A stretch of 64,000 nucleotides of DNA. Origin: a bacterium. Lineage in GTDB: Bacteria; 4484-113; JAFGCY01. The first letter of the stretch is position 1, and the number at the start of each line of letters is the position of its first letter. Where the stretch lies: positions 15,736 to 79,735 of the forward strand of contig JADZFO010000050.1 in NCBI GenBank assembly GCA_020849855.1. Direction: 5' to 3'. Positions 44,986 through 53,756 of this stretch are shown one piece after another. The position numbers and the translations under genes were made by a program. The notes under the pieces were generated by a model. That model made no database searches. It worked only from the letters and a program-made list of their open reading frames with translations, and was not told the origin of the DNA.

Positions 44986-45621
44986 TTACCAGATGCTGCA
45001 GCCGAAGGGCTGGGTGCTCTGGCTGGCCGGGGTCTTGCCGGCGCGCAGGGCCTTCACCGCTTCAACCACATAGTTGGTGCCCTTGGGGATCTCCTTGAAG
45101 GTGCCCTGGTCCACAGCTCCGCTGTAGGCCAGCTTGCCCTTGGCATCAATGATGAAGATGTCCGGGGTGGTCTGGGCACCATAGGCGCTGGCGACCTCCT
45201 GCTTGCCGTCAAGCAGCAGGGGCCAGGCGACGCCGTGGGCCTTGGACATCCTGGTCATATCCTCGCGGCTGTTGCCCTCGGTGCTCTCCGGCAGCGAATC
45301 CACCGCCAGCCAGACCAGGTCCTTGCCCTTGACCTGGGCATAGGTCGCGGGCATGGCGCCCTGGTCCTTGCCCTTGGGCTTGACGTAGTACCTCGTCACT
45401 ACCGGGCATTCGGGCGACCAGAACTCCAGCACCACGATCTTGCCGGCCTTGGTGTAGTCGGAAAGCTTGTGGGTCTTGCCGTCCAGGTCCTTGAGTGTGA
45501 AGTCCGGGGCCTTGGCGCCCACGGCAAGCCGGGCGTCCGGCGCGGCGGCGCTGGTGCTGAGCAGCAGCGCGGCGAAACAGAGCAGAAGCAGCCCCTTCAC
45601 AACGAAACAAGCCTTGTTCAT
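44986..45621 (-). CDS. Redoxin-family (AhpC/TSA-like) exported protein, copy 1
   Basis: 211 residues. The ATG at 45621 has GGAGG six bases upstream and gives a signal peptide (MNKACFVVKGLLLL...). The thioredoxin fold region has GAKAPDFTLKDLDGKTHKL and the single active-site Cys in WSPECPVV. A C-terminal motif Q-P-F-G-C-S-I-W places a second Cys three residues before the end; this Cys position is shared with copies 2 and 3. It probably reduces peroxides or disulfides outside the cytoplasm. It is the last of three genes in tandem on the minus strand, each with its own intergenic gap. Confidence 0.87.
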   Translation of the reverse strand: MNKACFVVKGLLLLCFAALLLSTSAAAPDARLAVGAKAPDFTLKDLDGKTHKLSDYTKAGKIVVLEFWSPECPVVTRYYVKPKGKDQGAMPATYAQVKGKDLVWLAVDSLPESTEGNSREDMTRMSKAHGVAWPLLLDGKQEVASAYGAQTTPDIFIIDAKGKLAYSGAVDQGTFKEIPKGTNYVVEAVKALRAGKTPASQSTQPFGCSIW

Positions 45622-45686
45622 CTCATCCTCCAAAGAAAGGAAAGTGGCCGGACGGGACAGGCCCGCCCGGCCGCAGTGACACATGC

Positions 45687-46322
45687 TTAGTTGGCGTACT
45701 TGACGCCGCAGCCCACCGGGCGGGTCTCGACAATACTGGGCGGGTTGCCTTCCTGGGCCGCCTTGACGGCCTCTTCAACAAAGGCCCGGCCGCTGCCGGG
45801 CTCGCCGTTGATGCCGCCCTCGTCGGCGGCGCCGCGGTAGACCAGCACACCGCTGGGGTCAATCACCACAATCTCCGGCGTGCGGCGGGCGCCGTAAGCC
45901 TTGCCCACCTTGCCGTCGCTGTCCAGCAGCACCGGGTTCTGGATGCCCCAGGCGCCGGCCTTCTCGCGGTTCAGCTCGGGGTCCGCGCCTTCCTTGCCCG
46001 GCGCCCCGGAGTTGATCGCCAGCCAGACCACGCTGGGGGACTGGATCCGCGCCTTGAGGTCCTGCATGGCGCTTGAGCCTTCATAGTAGGCCACCACATA
46101 AGGGCAGCCCGGGTTGAACCACTCCAGCACCACGGTCTTGCCGGCATAGTCGGCCAGCGAGACGGTGTTACCGCTGAGGTCTGTCAGGCTGAAGGCCGGG
46201 GCCTGCTCGCCCACCCTGGCACCGCTTGGCGCAGCCTCAGCTGAGCGTCCGGCCACGCCGGCAAGCAGCACAGCGGCAAGCGCTGTGATGGTGAGCACAC
46301 GAATCCTGCGAATGCTGAGCAT
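45687..46322 (-). CDS. Redoxin-family exported protein, copy 2
   Basis: 211 residues with a signal peptide (RRIRVLTITALAAVLLAG). It has GEQAPAFSLTDLSGNTVSL, the active-site WFNPGCPYVVAYY, and the C-terminus ending VETRPVGCGVKYAN with C205. It shares with copy 3 the YGARRTPEIVVIDPSGVLVYRG and ADEGG stretches and the C-terminal GVKYA motif. Copy 3 has TGA in place of the codon for C205. The gene is otherwise regular, with a T-free 72-base gap to copy 3. Confidence 0.88.
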   Translation of the reverse strand: MLSIRRIRVLTITALAAVLLAGVAGRSAEAAPSGARVGEQAPAFSLTDLSGNTVSLADYAGKTVVLEWFNPGCPYVVAYYEGSSAMQDLKARIQSPSVVWLAINSGAPGKEGADPELNREKAGAWGIQNPVLLDSDGKVGKAYGARRTPEIVVIDPSGVLVYRGAADEGGINGEPGSGRAFVEEAVKAAQEGNPPSIVETRPVGCGVKYAN

Positions 46323-46387
46323 TTCTCTTTTCTCCTGAGCCGGGGTCTGACAATACTCCCGGCCCGGGAAGTTTCTTTAGAGCCGGG

Positions 46388-46401
46388 GGACTAACTAGTC
46401 C
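46388..46401 (-). other. Possible SECIS-like hairpin after the in-frame TGA
   Basis: On the minus strand, GGACT (46401-46397), a four-base loop AGTT (46396-46393) and AGTCC (46392-46388) form a five-bp stem. The loop begins 19 bases after the TGA, close to the spacing in E. coli fdhF. The stem is shorter than that of known SECIS elements and no bulged U is clear. It is a candidate only. Confidence 0.4.
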
Positions 46402-47081
46402 GCGTACTTCACGCCTCAGCCGACTGCCTGCGTCTCCATGATCAGGGGCAGACGGCCTTCGCGTGCGCTGTTAACAGCTTCAACAACAAAATTGCGCCCC
46501 GTGCCGGGGGCGTCGCGGCCGCCTTCATCACAGGAGCCGCGGTAGACCAGGCGCCCATCCGGCGCGATGACCATCATGTGCGGTGTGCGGCGCGCGCCAT
46601 AAGCCTGGCCGACGCGGCCGCTGAAATCCATCAGCAGCGGGAAATGGATGTTCAGGCCCTTCACGGAATCGGCATTCTCAGCCAGGTCGCTGCCGGGCTT
46701 GCCGGGGGCGGAGGAGTTGATGCAGAGCCAGACGACATCCGCGCCCAGGGCTTCATGCGTCGCCACCATCGGCGGCGGGGCCTCTGCATCAGCGCCGGGG
46801 GTGTAATAGGCCACGCAGACCGGGCAGGCCGGGCTGAACCACTCCAGGACAACGGTTTTGCCCTGGGCGGTGTAGTCGCTGAGGCGGTGCGTCTGGCCAT
46901 TCAGGTCGGCCAGCTCAAAGTCCGGGGCCGCATCGCCAACCCTTACCGGGGCCGGCAGCGGCGGCAGCTTGGGCTTGGGGGCAGCTCCCTGGTGTGCATC
47001 CGCGGCGCTGGTCCAGCATGAAGCCAGAACCACAAAGGCCATTGCAGCGGCGAGGCCGCTGAGTGTCCTTGTTCCTCCCAT
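46395..47081 (-). CDS. Redoxin-family exported protein, probable selenoprotein (copy 3)
   Basis: 228 residues if the in-frame TGA at 46418-46416 (codon 222) is read as selenocysteine. Without readthrough the protein ends at 221 residues. The ATG at 47081 has AAGGAGG five bases upstream. It has a signal peptide, GDAAPDFELADLNGQTHRL, WFSPACPVCVAYY, and a C-terminal stretch VETQAVG then TGA then GVKYAD and a TAG stop. Copy 2 ends RPVGCGVKYAN, so TGA lies exactly at a conserved Cys position and coding continues with the conserved residues after it. A hairpin 19 bases downstream of TGA is compatible with a bacterial SECIS, but is short. TGA is an ordinary stop in other genes here. Confidence 0.78.
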
Positions 47082-47252
47082 CTCCGCCTCCTTAGACATG
47101 TAATCAGTCCAGTTAGAATTACCATAGGACATAGTAGGCTGATTTTCTGTTCAGAGCGCTTTTCCTGTAAATCCGCAGTACAACTAGACGCATGTTCAGA
47201 TTCAGGCTTTGCTAGAATCGCCCAGGCCGCAGCAGCGGCCCGGGGAGAGCAG

Positions 47253-48494
47253 ATGCAGGACGATCCGAAGAGCATTGACCCGCGGGATGAAGCGCAGCAG
47301 GAAGGCGGCCCGGACTGGAGTCCCAAGGCGCCGCCGGACCTGAACATCATTCTGCGCGGCGGGGAGCTGCCTGCTGATGGGGAAGAGGAAGCGCCAGGGG
47401 CCGAAGGCGCGGCCGCCCCGCGGCCGCTGAAACCCTCGGTACGCTACAGCGACGCTGAGCCGCTGAAGCGGCCGGAAGCCGCAACAGCAGCCGATGACCC
47501 CCCGCCCTTCGAGACCGGCGGCAGCGGCATCAATGCAACTCCGATCATCATCGGCCTGGCGGTCGTGCTGCTAATAGTCGTCGGCTTCTTCACCCTGCCG
47601 TCCCTGCTGAAGAAGGACACCCCGGCCACCGGCGGCGGAACCGCCGGCCAGGGCTCGATGGCCAGCAGCGATGTGGAGGGCGAGGCCCCTGTGGGCCTGG
47701 AGCCCTATGTGATTGACGACTTCTTCTATGGCGAGCTTGAGGAAGCGATCAAGCTGGCCAACGAGCGCAGCAAGTCAGACGGCTATTACGCCTATCGCTA
47801 TGGCGTGCTGGAAAAGACCGACCGCGGCATCAGCCAGAGCATCAGCATCACCGCCTATCTGGGCGGCGAGGGCGCGGATGCGGCGGCCGGTGAAGGCGGG
47901 GGCCAGAGCTTCCGCGACGCCATGCAGCCTTATCTGGACGGCCTGAACGCACGCGAGGGCGTTGTGGCCACGCTCTTCCTGCGCAGCACCGGCGGCAAGG
48001 AAGCGATGGGCGAGAACGACCGCTGGCTGGTCTATGGCAAGTACTATTTCCTTGAGCACGAGACGCAGATCAAGGACATCCTGGCGGCCATCAACGGCTA
48101 CAAGACCGCCGAGGGCCAGTACCCCAGCTCCCTGCTGACGGCCGACCCCGGCGCCAAGACCCGCGGTAACCCGACTTTCGAAGCCGGCGGCTTTGGCTAC
48201 CTGCCGGTCTTCAAGACTGACTCCGCGGGCAACATCATCATGGGCTCCGGCTCCGGCATCGCCTCCTACAACCCCGAGGAGTGCGTGGGCTATTACCTGC
48301 TGGTCTTCCTGCGTGAACCGGACCAGGGCCTTGACGTGATGCGTCCCGACGACCTGAAGTACTACATAGACAACATCAGCCCCTTCCCTTACAAGCCCGG
48401 CAAGGCGCTGAAGAACGCGGGCCTGAACCCGGACGGCAAGCCCGACGGCGTGGCCTGCCTGATCAAGAACGGGGAAGTGGTGGACAAACCCTAG
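47253..48494 (+). CDS. Single-pass membrane protein with GspG-like domain
   Basis: 413 residues. A Pro/Ala/Glu-rich cytoplasmic region (~1-92) leads into a transmembrane helix at about 94-118 (NATPIIIGLAVVLLIVVGF) and an extracytoplasmic part. The latter includes a stretch resembling a pseudopilin end (KDILAAINGYKTAEGQYPSS, then GGFGYLPVF). Paralogy to 5272-5940 and 23205-23831 is limited to that motif. A TAGAAT hexamer at 47213 is a -10 candidate. It is divergent from the redoxin genes. Function unknown. Confidence 0.6.
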   Translation: MQDDPKSIDPRDEAQQEGGPDWSPKAPPDLNIILRGGELPADGEEEAPGAEGAAAPRPLKPSVRYSDAEPLKRPEAATAADDPPPFETGGSGINATPIIIGLAVVLLIVVGFFTLPSLLKKDTPATGGGTAGQGSMASSDVEGEAPVGLEPYVIDDFFYGELEEAIKLANERSKSDGYYAYRYGVLEKTDRGISQSISITAYLGGEGADAAAGEGGGQSFRDAMQPYLDGLNAREGVVATLFLRSTGGKEAMGENDRWLVYGKYYFLEHETQIKDILAAINGYKTAEGQYPSSLLTADPGAKTRGNPTFEAGGFGYLPVFKTDSAGNIIMGSGSGIASYNPEECVGYYLLVFLREPDQGLDVMRPDDLKYYIDNISPFPYKPGKALKNAGLNPDGKPDGVACLIKNGEVVDKP

Positions 48495-48553
48495 CTGCGG
48501 TGCGGCAGCAGAAGGCGCTCAGCACCGGCGTCCATGGCTGCCGCCAACCCGGC

Positions 48554-50938
48554 CTATCTGACTGTGCACAGCGGGTCGCCGATAACCACGTCCTGCCAGC
48601 TCATGCAGCGTACGGCCTTGTAGGCCGCCTCGATCCAGCGGTCGCCCTTGACCACATAGCGATAGAAAGCCACGCGCTCGTCGCCCACCGCGATGGTCCA
48701 GGGCTCCCAGGCATGGCCCATGGCCACGGTACCGCCCATATGGATGAAGTCGCAGATTTGTCCCTGGCCGTTGCGAGTAATGTCGGAGCGGTCTGTGTCA
48801 GGATCGACACTGGCGAAGTCGGTGGCGTTAAAGCTCTCATAGCTGATCCAGGCGCAGCCCGGCAGCCAGCTGAACTGCAGGTCGTCAAGGATGTATTCAG
48901 GTCCGTTGGGCCATGACCCGCCGGAGTGGTTAACGCCCCAGCCCGCATAGGCAATCACGTTGGCGATGGCCGCGGCCGGCACGCCCTCGCTCTCCAGCCC
49001 CAGGATGCGCGTATTGGTCAGGTCCATGAAATGGTTCTGGCCGACCTGGGTCAGCACTTCGTCGCCACACAGGGCGGCGTCGTCGTCGGTATAGGGCCAT
49101 ACCGGGTCGGCCATGGTGTCGTAGACCGTGCTGCCGGGACTGGAGTCGTAGATCACCCAGCCCAGGCCGCTCTTGTCCGCCGCCAGCGAACGGTCCACCA
49201 TCGCCTTGGCGTCGGCCAGGTTATAGGCATCCAGGCGACCGACCAGATAGTCCAGATCGTACTGGTTGTTGCTGCTGTCAGTAAGCACGTACTGACCATG
49301 AGAAAAACTGTAGTTGCGGTCCAGACCCTGACGCGTGTTGTTGTTTTCAACCCCCATGAAGAAACTGCTCGCGGAGAAATTCGGCTGCTGGAATCCCTGA
49401 TAGACCGACTCATTCCAAAGATAGCCCTCGATGGGGTAGCTGCCATCCTCGAAGAGTGTGCACAGCTCGGAATCTACCGACGAGGAGGTGCCGGTGTTGA
49501 GGTCGACCGTGCCGCTGATCCGGTGCGGGACTCCACTGAGCAGCAGGATGTATTTCAGGCTGTCCTTGTAGCCGCTGCCGTTAATGTGCAGCTTCACGGG
49601 CTCGCGGATGTCGTTCACATAGTCCTTGGCCCCACCGGCGCCATCATCGCGGGCGACGGTATCGCCAATTGCTGCACCCAAGGGCAGGCCCAGCACATAG
49701 TCGGGGTCGATCGCGCGCCCGCTTTCCGGGCTCATGTAGTAATCCTTCAGCTCTACGCTCTCCGGGTCGTCCGTGTTGTAAACCACCAGCAGGTCGCGCA
49801 TGGGTATGGCGCAGTCCAGCTGCTGGCTGTCCTGACTGCTCTTGGCCAGGTCGTTCAGCACCGTCAGGGTCACGGTCTTGTCGCCGGGGGCCGCGTAGAC
49901 ATGCTCAACCTTGTCCGCGGGCTCAGTGACCACTGTGTCCGGGGAGCCATCGCCCCAGTTGTAGGTGATCGAGGTGATGCTGCCGCTGCCGCCGGTGCTG
50001 CCGCTGGCGTCAAAGCTGACGGCCCACTCGGCGGTGGGCCTGCTGCTCAGCAGGTTGAGCTGCGCCACCGGCAGGCTGGGATCCAGGCCGACGGGCACGA
50101 TGAAGTCCGCCTCGCCCATGCGGGCCGTGTCAGTCTTCACCTGCAGGTTCACCGTGTAGTTGCCGGGCGCGTCAAAGACATGGCTCACGGGCTCAGAGGC
50201 TGAGCTGCTGGTCTGCACCGGGCTGCCGTCGCCAAAGTCATAGCGGCACTCGATGATGTTGCCGCCGCCGCCCGCGCTGGCGCTGGCGTCAAAGTCGGCG
50301 CTGACTCCGGCATAGATCGGGTCGGGCACGGTGAGCAATGCGACCGGCCCGCCCGGCAGGTCGAGGTTGGAGCTGACACTCAGCGCCGAGACCGAGACAT
50401 TGTTCTCATGGGCCAGCACCGCGATATAGAAGGCTCCGCCGGGGGAGACCAGGCTGGCCCCGTCGTTAAAGGGGATCACGCCCTGGCTGGCCTTGCTCAG
50501 GATGCGCCAGCGCCCGGCGGAGAAATCGGCGATGGCCAGCCAGGCGGGCTTGCTGCGGGCAATGCTGACCGCCGCTGGAATGATCGTGCCGTCGGTGGAA
50601 AAACCTGAGAGCGCATACAGGGCCCAGGCCTGGCCGCTGGAGGCCAGCGCGCCGTTCAGCACCAGGCTGCCCGGGCTCCAGCTCACGCCCTCGGAGCTCT
50701 GCTGCTGCGGCGCGAAAGGCAGCAGGTCATAGACAGTATCGCTGGCACTGCGCTGGAGCTGCGGCGGGGCAAGCTGCGTAAGCTCTGGCAGGCCCGCCTG
50801 GGCCAGGCTCTCAGGCTGCGCGGGCAGCGCACTGCCCTGCAGGCCCGCCGCCGGCTGCTCGCCGGAGCAGGCCGCCAGCAGCACAGCCATAAGCAGCGCT
50901 GCTGCGATGCCACTGCGATTGAATTGTCCGAGGCGCAT
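48554..50938 (-). CDS. TIGR03790-type lipoprotein with PKD domains and shared N-terminal domain
   Basis: 794 residues from ATG 50938 (GAGGTGGGG upstream). Lipobox LLAAC. The shared domain is at ~103-190 (QAWALYALSGFS, WLAIADFSAGRWRIL). Two PKD domains follow (FDASASAGGGGNIIECRYDFGDG and FDASGSTGGSGSITSITYNWGDG). The C-terminal half (~400-794) is like TIGR03790 proteins: DLLVVYNTDDPESVELKDYYM, a conserved LPLG and ILLLSGVPHRI stretch, and YAGWGVNHSGGSWPNG. The family is a secreted protein of unknown role. The signal and domains agree with surface display. Confidence 0.85.
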   Translation of the reverse strand: MRLGQFNRSGIAAALLMAVLLAACSGEQPAAGLQGSALPAQPESLAQAGLPELTQLAPPQLQRSASDTVYDLLPFAPQQQSSEGVSWSPGSLVLNGALASSGQAWALYALSGFSTDGTIIPAAVSIARSKPAWLAIADFSAGRWRILSKASQGVIPFNDGASLVSPGGAFYIAVLAHENNVSVSALSVSSNLDLPGGPVALLTVPDPIYAGVSADFDASASAGGGGNIIECRYDFGDGSPVQTSSSASEPVSHVFDAPGNYTVNLQVKTDTARMGEADFIVPVGLDPSLPVAQLNLLSSRPTAEWAVSFDASGSTGGSGSITSITYNWGDGSPDTVVTEPADKVEHVYAAPGDKTVTLTVLNDLAKSSQDSQQLDCAIPMRDLLVVYNTDDPESVELKDYYMSPESGRAIDPDYVLGLPLGAAIGDTVARDDGAGGAKDYVNDIREPVKLHINGSGYKDSLKYILLLSGVPHRISGTVDLNTGTSSSVDSELCTLFEDGSYPIEGYLWNESVYQGFQQPNFSASSFFMGVENNNTRQGLDRNYSFSHGQYVLTDSSNNQYDLDYLVGRLDAYNLADAKAMVDRSLAADKSGLGWVIYDSSPGSTVYDTMADPVWPYTDDDAALCGDEVLTQVGQNHFMDLTNTRILGLESEGVPAAAIANVIAYAGWGVNHSGGSWPNGPEYILDDLQFSWLPGCAWISYESFNATDFASVDPDTDRSDITRNGQGQICDFIHMGGTVAMGHAWEPWTIAVGDERVAFYRYVVKGDRWIEAAYKAVRCMSWQDVVIGDPLCTVR

Positions 50939-51015
50939 GCCCCACCTCTGCTTGAAACTAGCCGCAGCAGGATTGTAACAATCCGCAGGCATCCGGCCTC
51001 AGGGGGCAGAGCTCA

Positions 51016-51765
51016 TCAGGTCTGGCCGGCGCTGGGCGGGTACTTTTCCCAGAGAGCGTCCACGCCGCCGATCTCCTCGATCGCGCTGATGATCTCGTCC
51101 ACCCGCGGCAGGGCCCGGGTGAGCTGGCCGAAGTCGATCACATATGCCCCGTCCTCGACGCTGATCACCGCGGTCAGCACGCCGGCCAGGGCCTGGTACT
51201 GCGCGATGGCCTTCTGCGCGGTCTCGCCCTCGCCGCCGCTGTCCAGCAGTATCAGGCCCAGGGTGCGCTTCATCTCGATGATCTTGCTGTAGCGCAGGCT
51301 CTCGTCCAGCTTGTCCTTCAGATAGCCGGCGGTGGGCACGGCCACGCCGGAGTCCAGCGCCCCGGCAAGCTGGTTCTGGCACAGGTTGCGCTCGGAGATG
51401 CTGACCACCAGCAGGCCGTCCAGATACAGCTTCATCCCGGCCCAGTCCTGCTGGGTGAAACAGCAGTCCACCAGACGGTCATAGAGATACTCCGCCTCGC
51501 GGTAGACCTTGAAGTCGGCGGAGTCCTTGGAGGCATCCCGGAAGCTGAGGATGGCCTCCTCAAAGCCGGCCCGGGCGGCGGAGAACTCCTTCTTCAGGCC
51601 CTCCTTGTCCACAGCGCGCAGGCCGCGCTGATAGGCCGCCTCGGCCGCGCTGGCATTCACAATGCTGGCGGCGCGGGCCGGCCACGGCAGCAGCAGGGCC
51701 GCGGCCAGGGCCAGCAGGCAGGCGGCGCAGGCGGCGCGCAGACGGGGGAAGGAACCGGTGGACAT
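51016..51765 (-). CDS. Exported alpha-helical protein, unknown function
   Basis: 249 residues with a signal peptide (cleavage near PWPARAAS). The mature part is helical, rich in Ala, Leu, Lys and Glu, with TPR-like spacing such as GFEEAILSFRDASKDSADF and GMKLYLDGLLVV. No family is recognised. Other start codons at 51771 or 51819 are possible. No good ribosome site is visible before either ATG. It is divergent from the small lipoprotein at 51838. Confidence 0.55.
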   Translation of the reverse strand: MSTGSFPRLRAACAACLLALAAALLLPWPARAASIVNASAAEAAYQRGLRAVDKEGLKKEFSAARAGFEEAILSFRDASKDSADFKVYREAEYLYDRLVDCCFTQQDWAGMKLYLDGLLVVSISERNLCQNQLAGALDSGVAVPTAGYLKDKLDESLRYSKIIEMKRTLGLILLDSGGEGETAQKAIAQYQALAGVLTAVISVEDGAYVIDFGQLTRALPRVDEIISAIEEIGGVDALWEKYPPSAGQT

Positions 51766-51837
51766 CAACATGCGGACAGAGTATAGGCAGTGCCTGTTCA
51801 GGGCGGCGCGGTAATACAATCACAGCGGAGGATCGGC

Positions 51838-52431
51838 ATGATCAGCTTCATTCGCCTTGTACTGCTGGCCGCGGGCCTTGGCGCCGCGCTGCTGCTCAGT
51901 TCCTGCAGCGGCGGGCGGATGAAGGCCACCGGGCCCTACCTGACCCTGCCCCGCGGCAGCTATCTGGCCGAGCACTTCGCCAAGCTGCAGATCAACGGCG
52001 CTGGCGAGGGCAATGCCTTCAAGAAGTTCGACGGGCGCTATCCCGCTGGCTGGCCGGCCGCCATCCGCCTGCCGGAGGGCGTCTATCTGGCTCAGGACGG
52101 CCAGATCACTGTGGAGTCCATTGACCAGCCCAGCAACGACGGACGCTATCTCAGCGCCTATCCCGTGGCCGGCGTGCTGAAGGGCAGCTACAGCGATGTG
52201 CTCAGCGCCCTGCGCACAGCGCTGAGCGCCGGCGGCGGGCCGCTGTCCATGGACCAGGCGGTGCCGCCTGGCAAGCATGCAAAGAGCAGCATGGACTTCC
52301 CCGCGGGGCACGAGCTGAGCTGGAGCGCCGGGACCAGCACCTTCGCGCCGCGTCTCAGCCTGCGGGTCTTTGACTCGCCAGAGCTGGATGGCTGGACCTA
52401 TTTCGAGGGCTACTTCAGCAGCGGGGAATAG
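51838..52431 (+). CDS. Small lipoprotein, unknown function
   Basis: 197 residues. The start at 51838 follows GCGGAGGA and gives a signal with lipobox LLSSC. The mature protein has a stretch PSNDGRYLSAYPVAGVLKGSYSD and an aromatic, beta-rich C-terminus (TYFEGYFSSGE). No family is recognised. A TACAAT hexamer at 51815-51820 lies about 17 bases upstream and is a -10 candidate. Confidence 0.65.
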   Translation: MISFIRLVLLAAGLGAALLLSSCSGGRMKATGPYLTLPRGSYLAEHFAKLQINGAGEGNAFKKFDGRYPAGWPAAIRLPEGVYLAQDGQITVESIDQPSNDGRYLSAYPVAGVLKGSYSDVLSALRTALSAGGGPLSMDQAVPPGKHAKSSMDFPAGHELSWSAGTSTFAPRLSLRVFDSPELDGWTYFEGYFSSGE

Positions 52432-52616
52432 GCCGCGACCGGCCGCAGCGCGCCGTAGCCAGGCGCTGTCGCGGGGCAGTCCGCCGGGCTGAAACTTGCG
52501 CGAGGAATCTCTGCTGTTAATGCGACAAAACCTATCGTCATACGGTATATTCCCCGTCCGCCAGAGCCGCCCTGCGCTGCTCTGCGCGCTTTGTCAAAAC
52601 CACTGCGAGGTTAGGG

Positions 52617-53171
52617 ATGGGCGAGTTCTTCATCAACCGCGGTACCCTGGTGGGTCAGGCAGCACCGGATTTCAAGGCCAAGGCATACTGCAGAAGCTGG
52701 GGCGGCTTCCAGGATATAAGCCTCAGTGATTACAGGGGCAAGTGGCTGGTCCTGTACTACTACCCCCTCGACTTCACCTTCGTCTGCCCGACGGAGATCA
52801 CGGCTTTCAACGATCGCCTTGATGAGTTCAAGGCCCGCGATGCTGAAGTCCTCGGCGTCAGCATCGACAGCCACCACTGCCATCGCGCCTGGGTGGAGCG
52901 CGGCGACCTTGGCGACCTGCAGTACCCCCTGCTGGGCGACATCACCAAGGAGATCAGCCGCGCCTACGGCGTGCTGGATGAAGAGGCCGGCTTCACCTTC
53001 CGCGCCACCTTCATCATCGACCCCGAGGGCAAGGTGCGCTTCGCGCAGATCCACGACAACAGCATCGGCCGCAGCATCGACGAGCTGCTGCGCAATATCG
53101 ACGCCCTGCAGTCCGGCGGGCTCTGCCCGGCGAACTGGAAGAAGGGCGAGGTGCTGGTGGCCAGCCGCTAG
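52617..53171 (+). CDS. Peroxiredoxin, 2-Cys (AhpC/Prx1 type)
   Basis: 184 residues, no signal peptide. The peroxidatic Cys is C57 in PLDFTFVCPTE and the resolving Cys is C170 in GGLCPANWKKGE. Both positions and the preceding GRSIDELLRNIDALQ are canonical for typical 2-Cys peroxiredoxins. It reduces peroxides in the cytoplasm. It is followed by a terminator at 53214. It is unrelated to the exported redoxins at 44986-47081 beyond the common thioredoxin fold. Confidence 0.96.
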   Translation: MGEFFINRGTLVGQAAPDFKAKAYCRSWGGFQDISLSDYRGKWLVLYYYPLDFTFVCPTEITAFNDRLDEFKARDAEVLGVSIDSHHCHRAWVERGDLGDLQYPLLGDITKEISRAYGVLDEEAGFTFRATFIIDPEGKVRFAQIHDNSIGRSIDELLRNIDALQSGGLCPANWKKGEVLVASR

Positions 53172-53213
53172 GCTTCAGGAAGCAGGCCGCTGCGGCAATC
53201 TGCAGCTTCCAGC

Positions 53214-53241
53214 AAGGGCGGGCATGTCCCGCCCTTTTGTT
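53214..53241 (+). terminator. Rho-independent terminator after peroxiredoxin
   Basis: Nine-bp stem AAGGGCGGG / CCCGCCCTT (53214-53222, 53228-53236), loop of 5, then TTTT-G-TT. It ends about 50 bases before the toxin stop. The core GGGCGGGC/GTCCCGCCC also resembles the palindrome family at 58016-58067. Confidence 0.9.
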
Positions 53242-53292
53242 GTCGCGACAGAGTCGTTCTTCCTGTGGCAGATACAAAGTACAACCGCATGC

Positions 53293-53550
53293 CTAGTAGA
53301 CGCTGTCGCGATTGTCGATGTCGTATACAGTAACTCGCCTGGCTATGTCATCTACTGCGTACAGGATACGGTACTTTCCCACCCTCAGCCTGTATCCAAG
53401 ACCTTCCTGCCCGACCAGTTTGCGAACTCCTGTCGGGCGAGGCTGCTCAGTCAGCAAGAGCAGCTTGGCGTCTATGCGAAGTAGCACCTTGTCCGGAAGC
53501 TTCAGCAGCTTTCGTTCAGCGGACGACTCCAGGACAAGCTCATAGCTCAA
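53293..53550 (-). CDS. RelE/ParE-family toxin
   Basis: 85 residues of the RelE/ParE fold: YELVLESSAERKLLKLP, LGYRLRVGKYRILYAVDD, RRVTVYDIDNRDSVY. The R-x-x-x-x-R-x-x-Y core typical of RelE-type mRNA interferases is represented by YRLRVGKYRILY; target (ribosome-bound mRNA or gyrase) cannot be told. The start overlaps the antitoxin stop by four bases, and the antitoxin comes first, as usual for this class. Confidence 0.88.
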   Translation of the reverse strand: MSYELVLESSAERKLLKLPDKVLLRIDAKLLLLTEQPRPTGVRKLVGQEGLGYRLRVGKYRILYAVDDIARRVTVYDIDNRDSVY

Positions 53551-53756
53551 AGCCTGCCCGTGACCTTGAGCTGCTCACGGATCTCCTTGTAACTGCGAAA
53601 GCCGCTCGCGTTGCGGCGCAGCTCGTCAAGCTTGAGCGCATCCTCCAGATCTTCAACATACTTCATAAGTTTCTTGTACTGACGCAGACTGAGTTTCACG
53701 ATCTCGTGTCCCTCGCTGTCGGTCAGAAACTCGGGCCTTACTCTGACGGTGCTCAT
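53547..53756 (-). CDS. Antitoxin partner of the RelE/ParE-type toxin
   Basis: 69 residues. It lacks a clear recognition of a DNA-binding motif, but size, order and four-base overlap with the RelE-like gene mark it as the antitoxin. The segment QYKKLMKYVEDLEDALKLDELR is helical, like RelB or Phd/YefM C-terminal parts that wrap the toxin. The upstream region (53757-54061) could hold its promoter. Confidence 0.75.
   Translation of the reverse strand: MSTVRVRPEFLTDSEGHEIVKLSLRQYKKLMKYVEDLEDALKLDELRRNASGFRSYKEIREQLKVTGRL

Noticed and set aside
46416-46418. TGA recoded as Trp or Gly genome-wide
   Set aside because: TGA ends many other complete genes in the window at proper family lengths (for example the CPBP gene at 14551-14553), so a general reassignment does not fit.
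20044-53280. Shared 12-mer CAGATACAAAGT near the two TA modules
   Set aside because: A 12-base match is expected by chance many times in 64 kb, and the flanks do not match.
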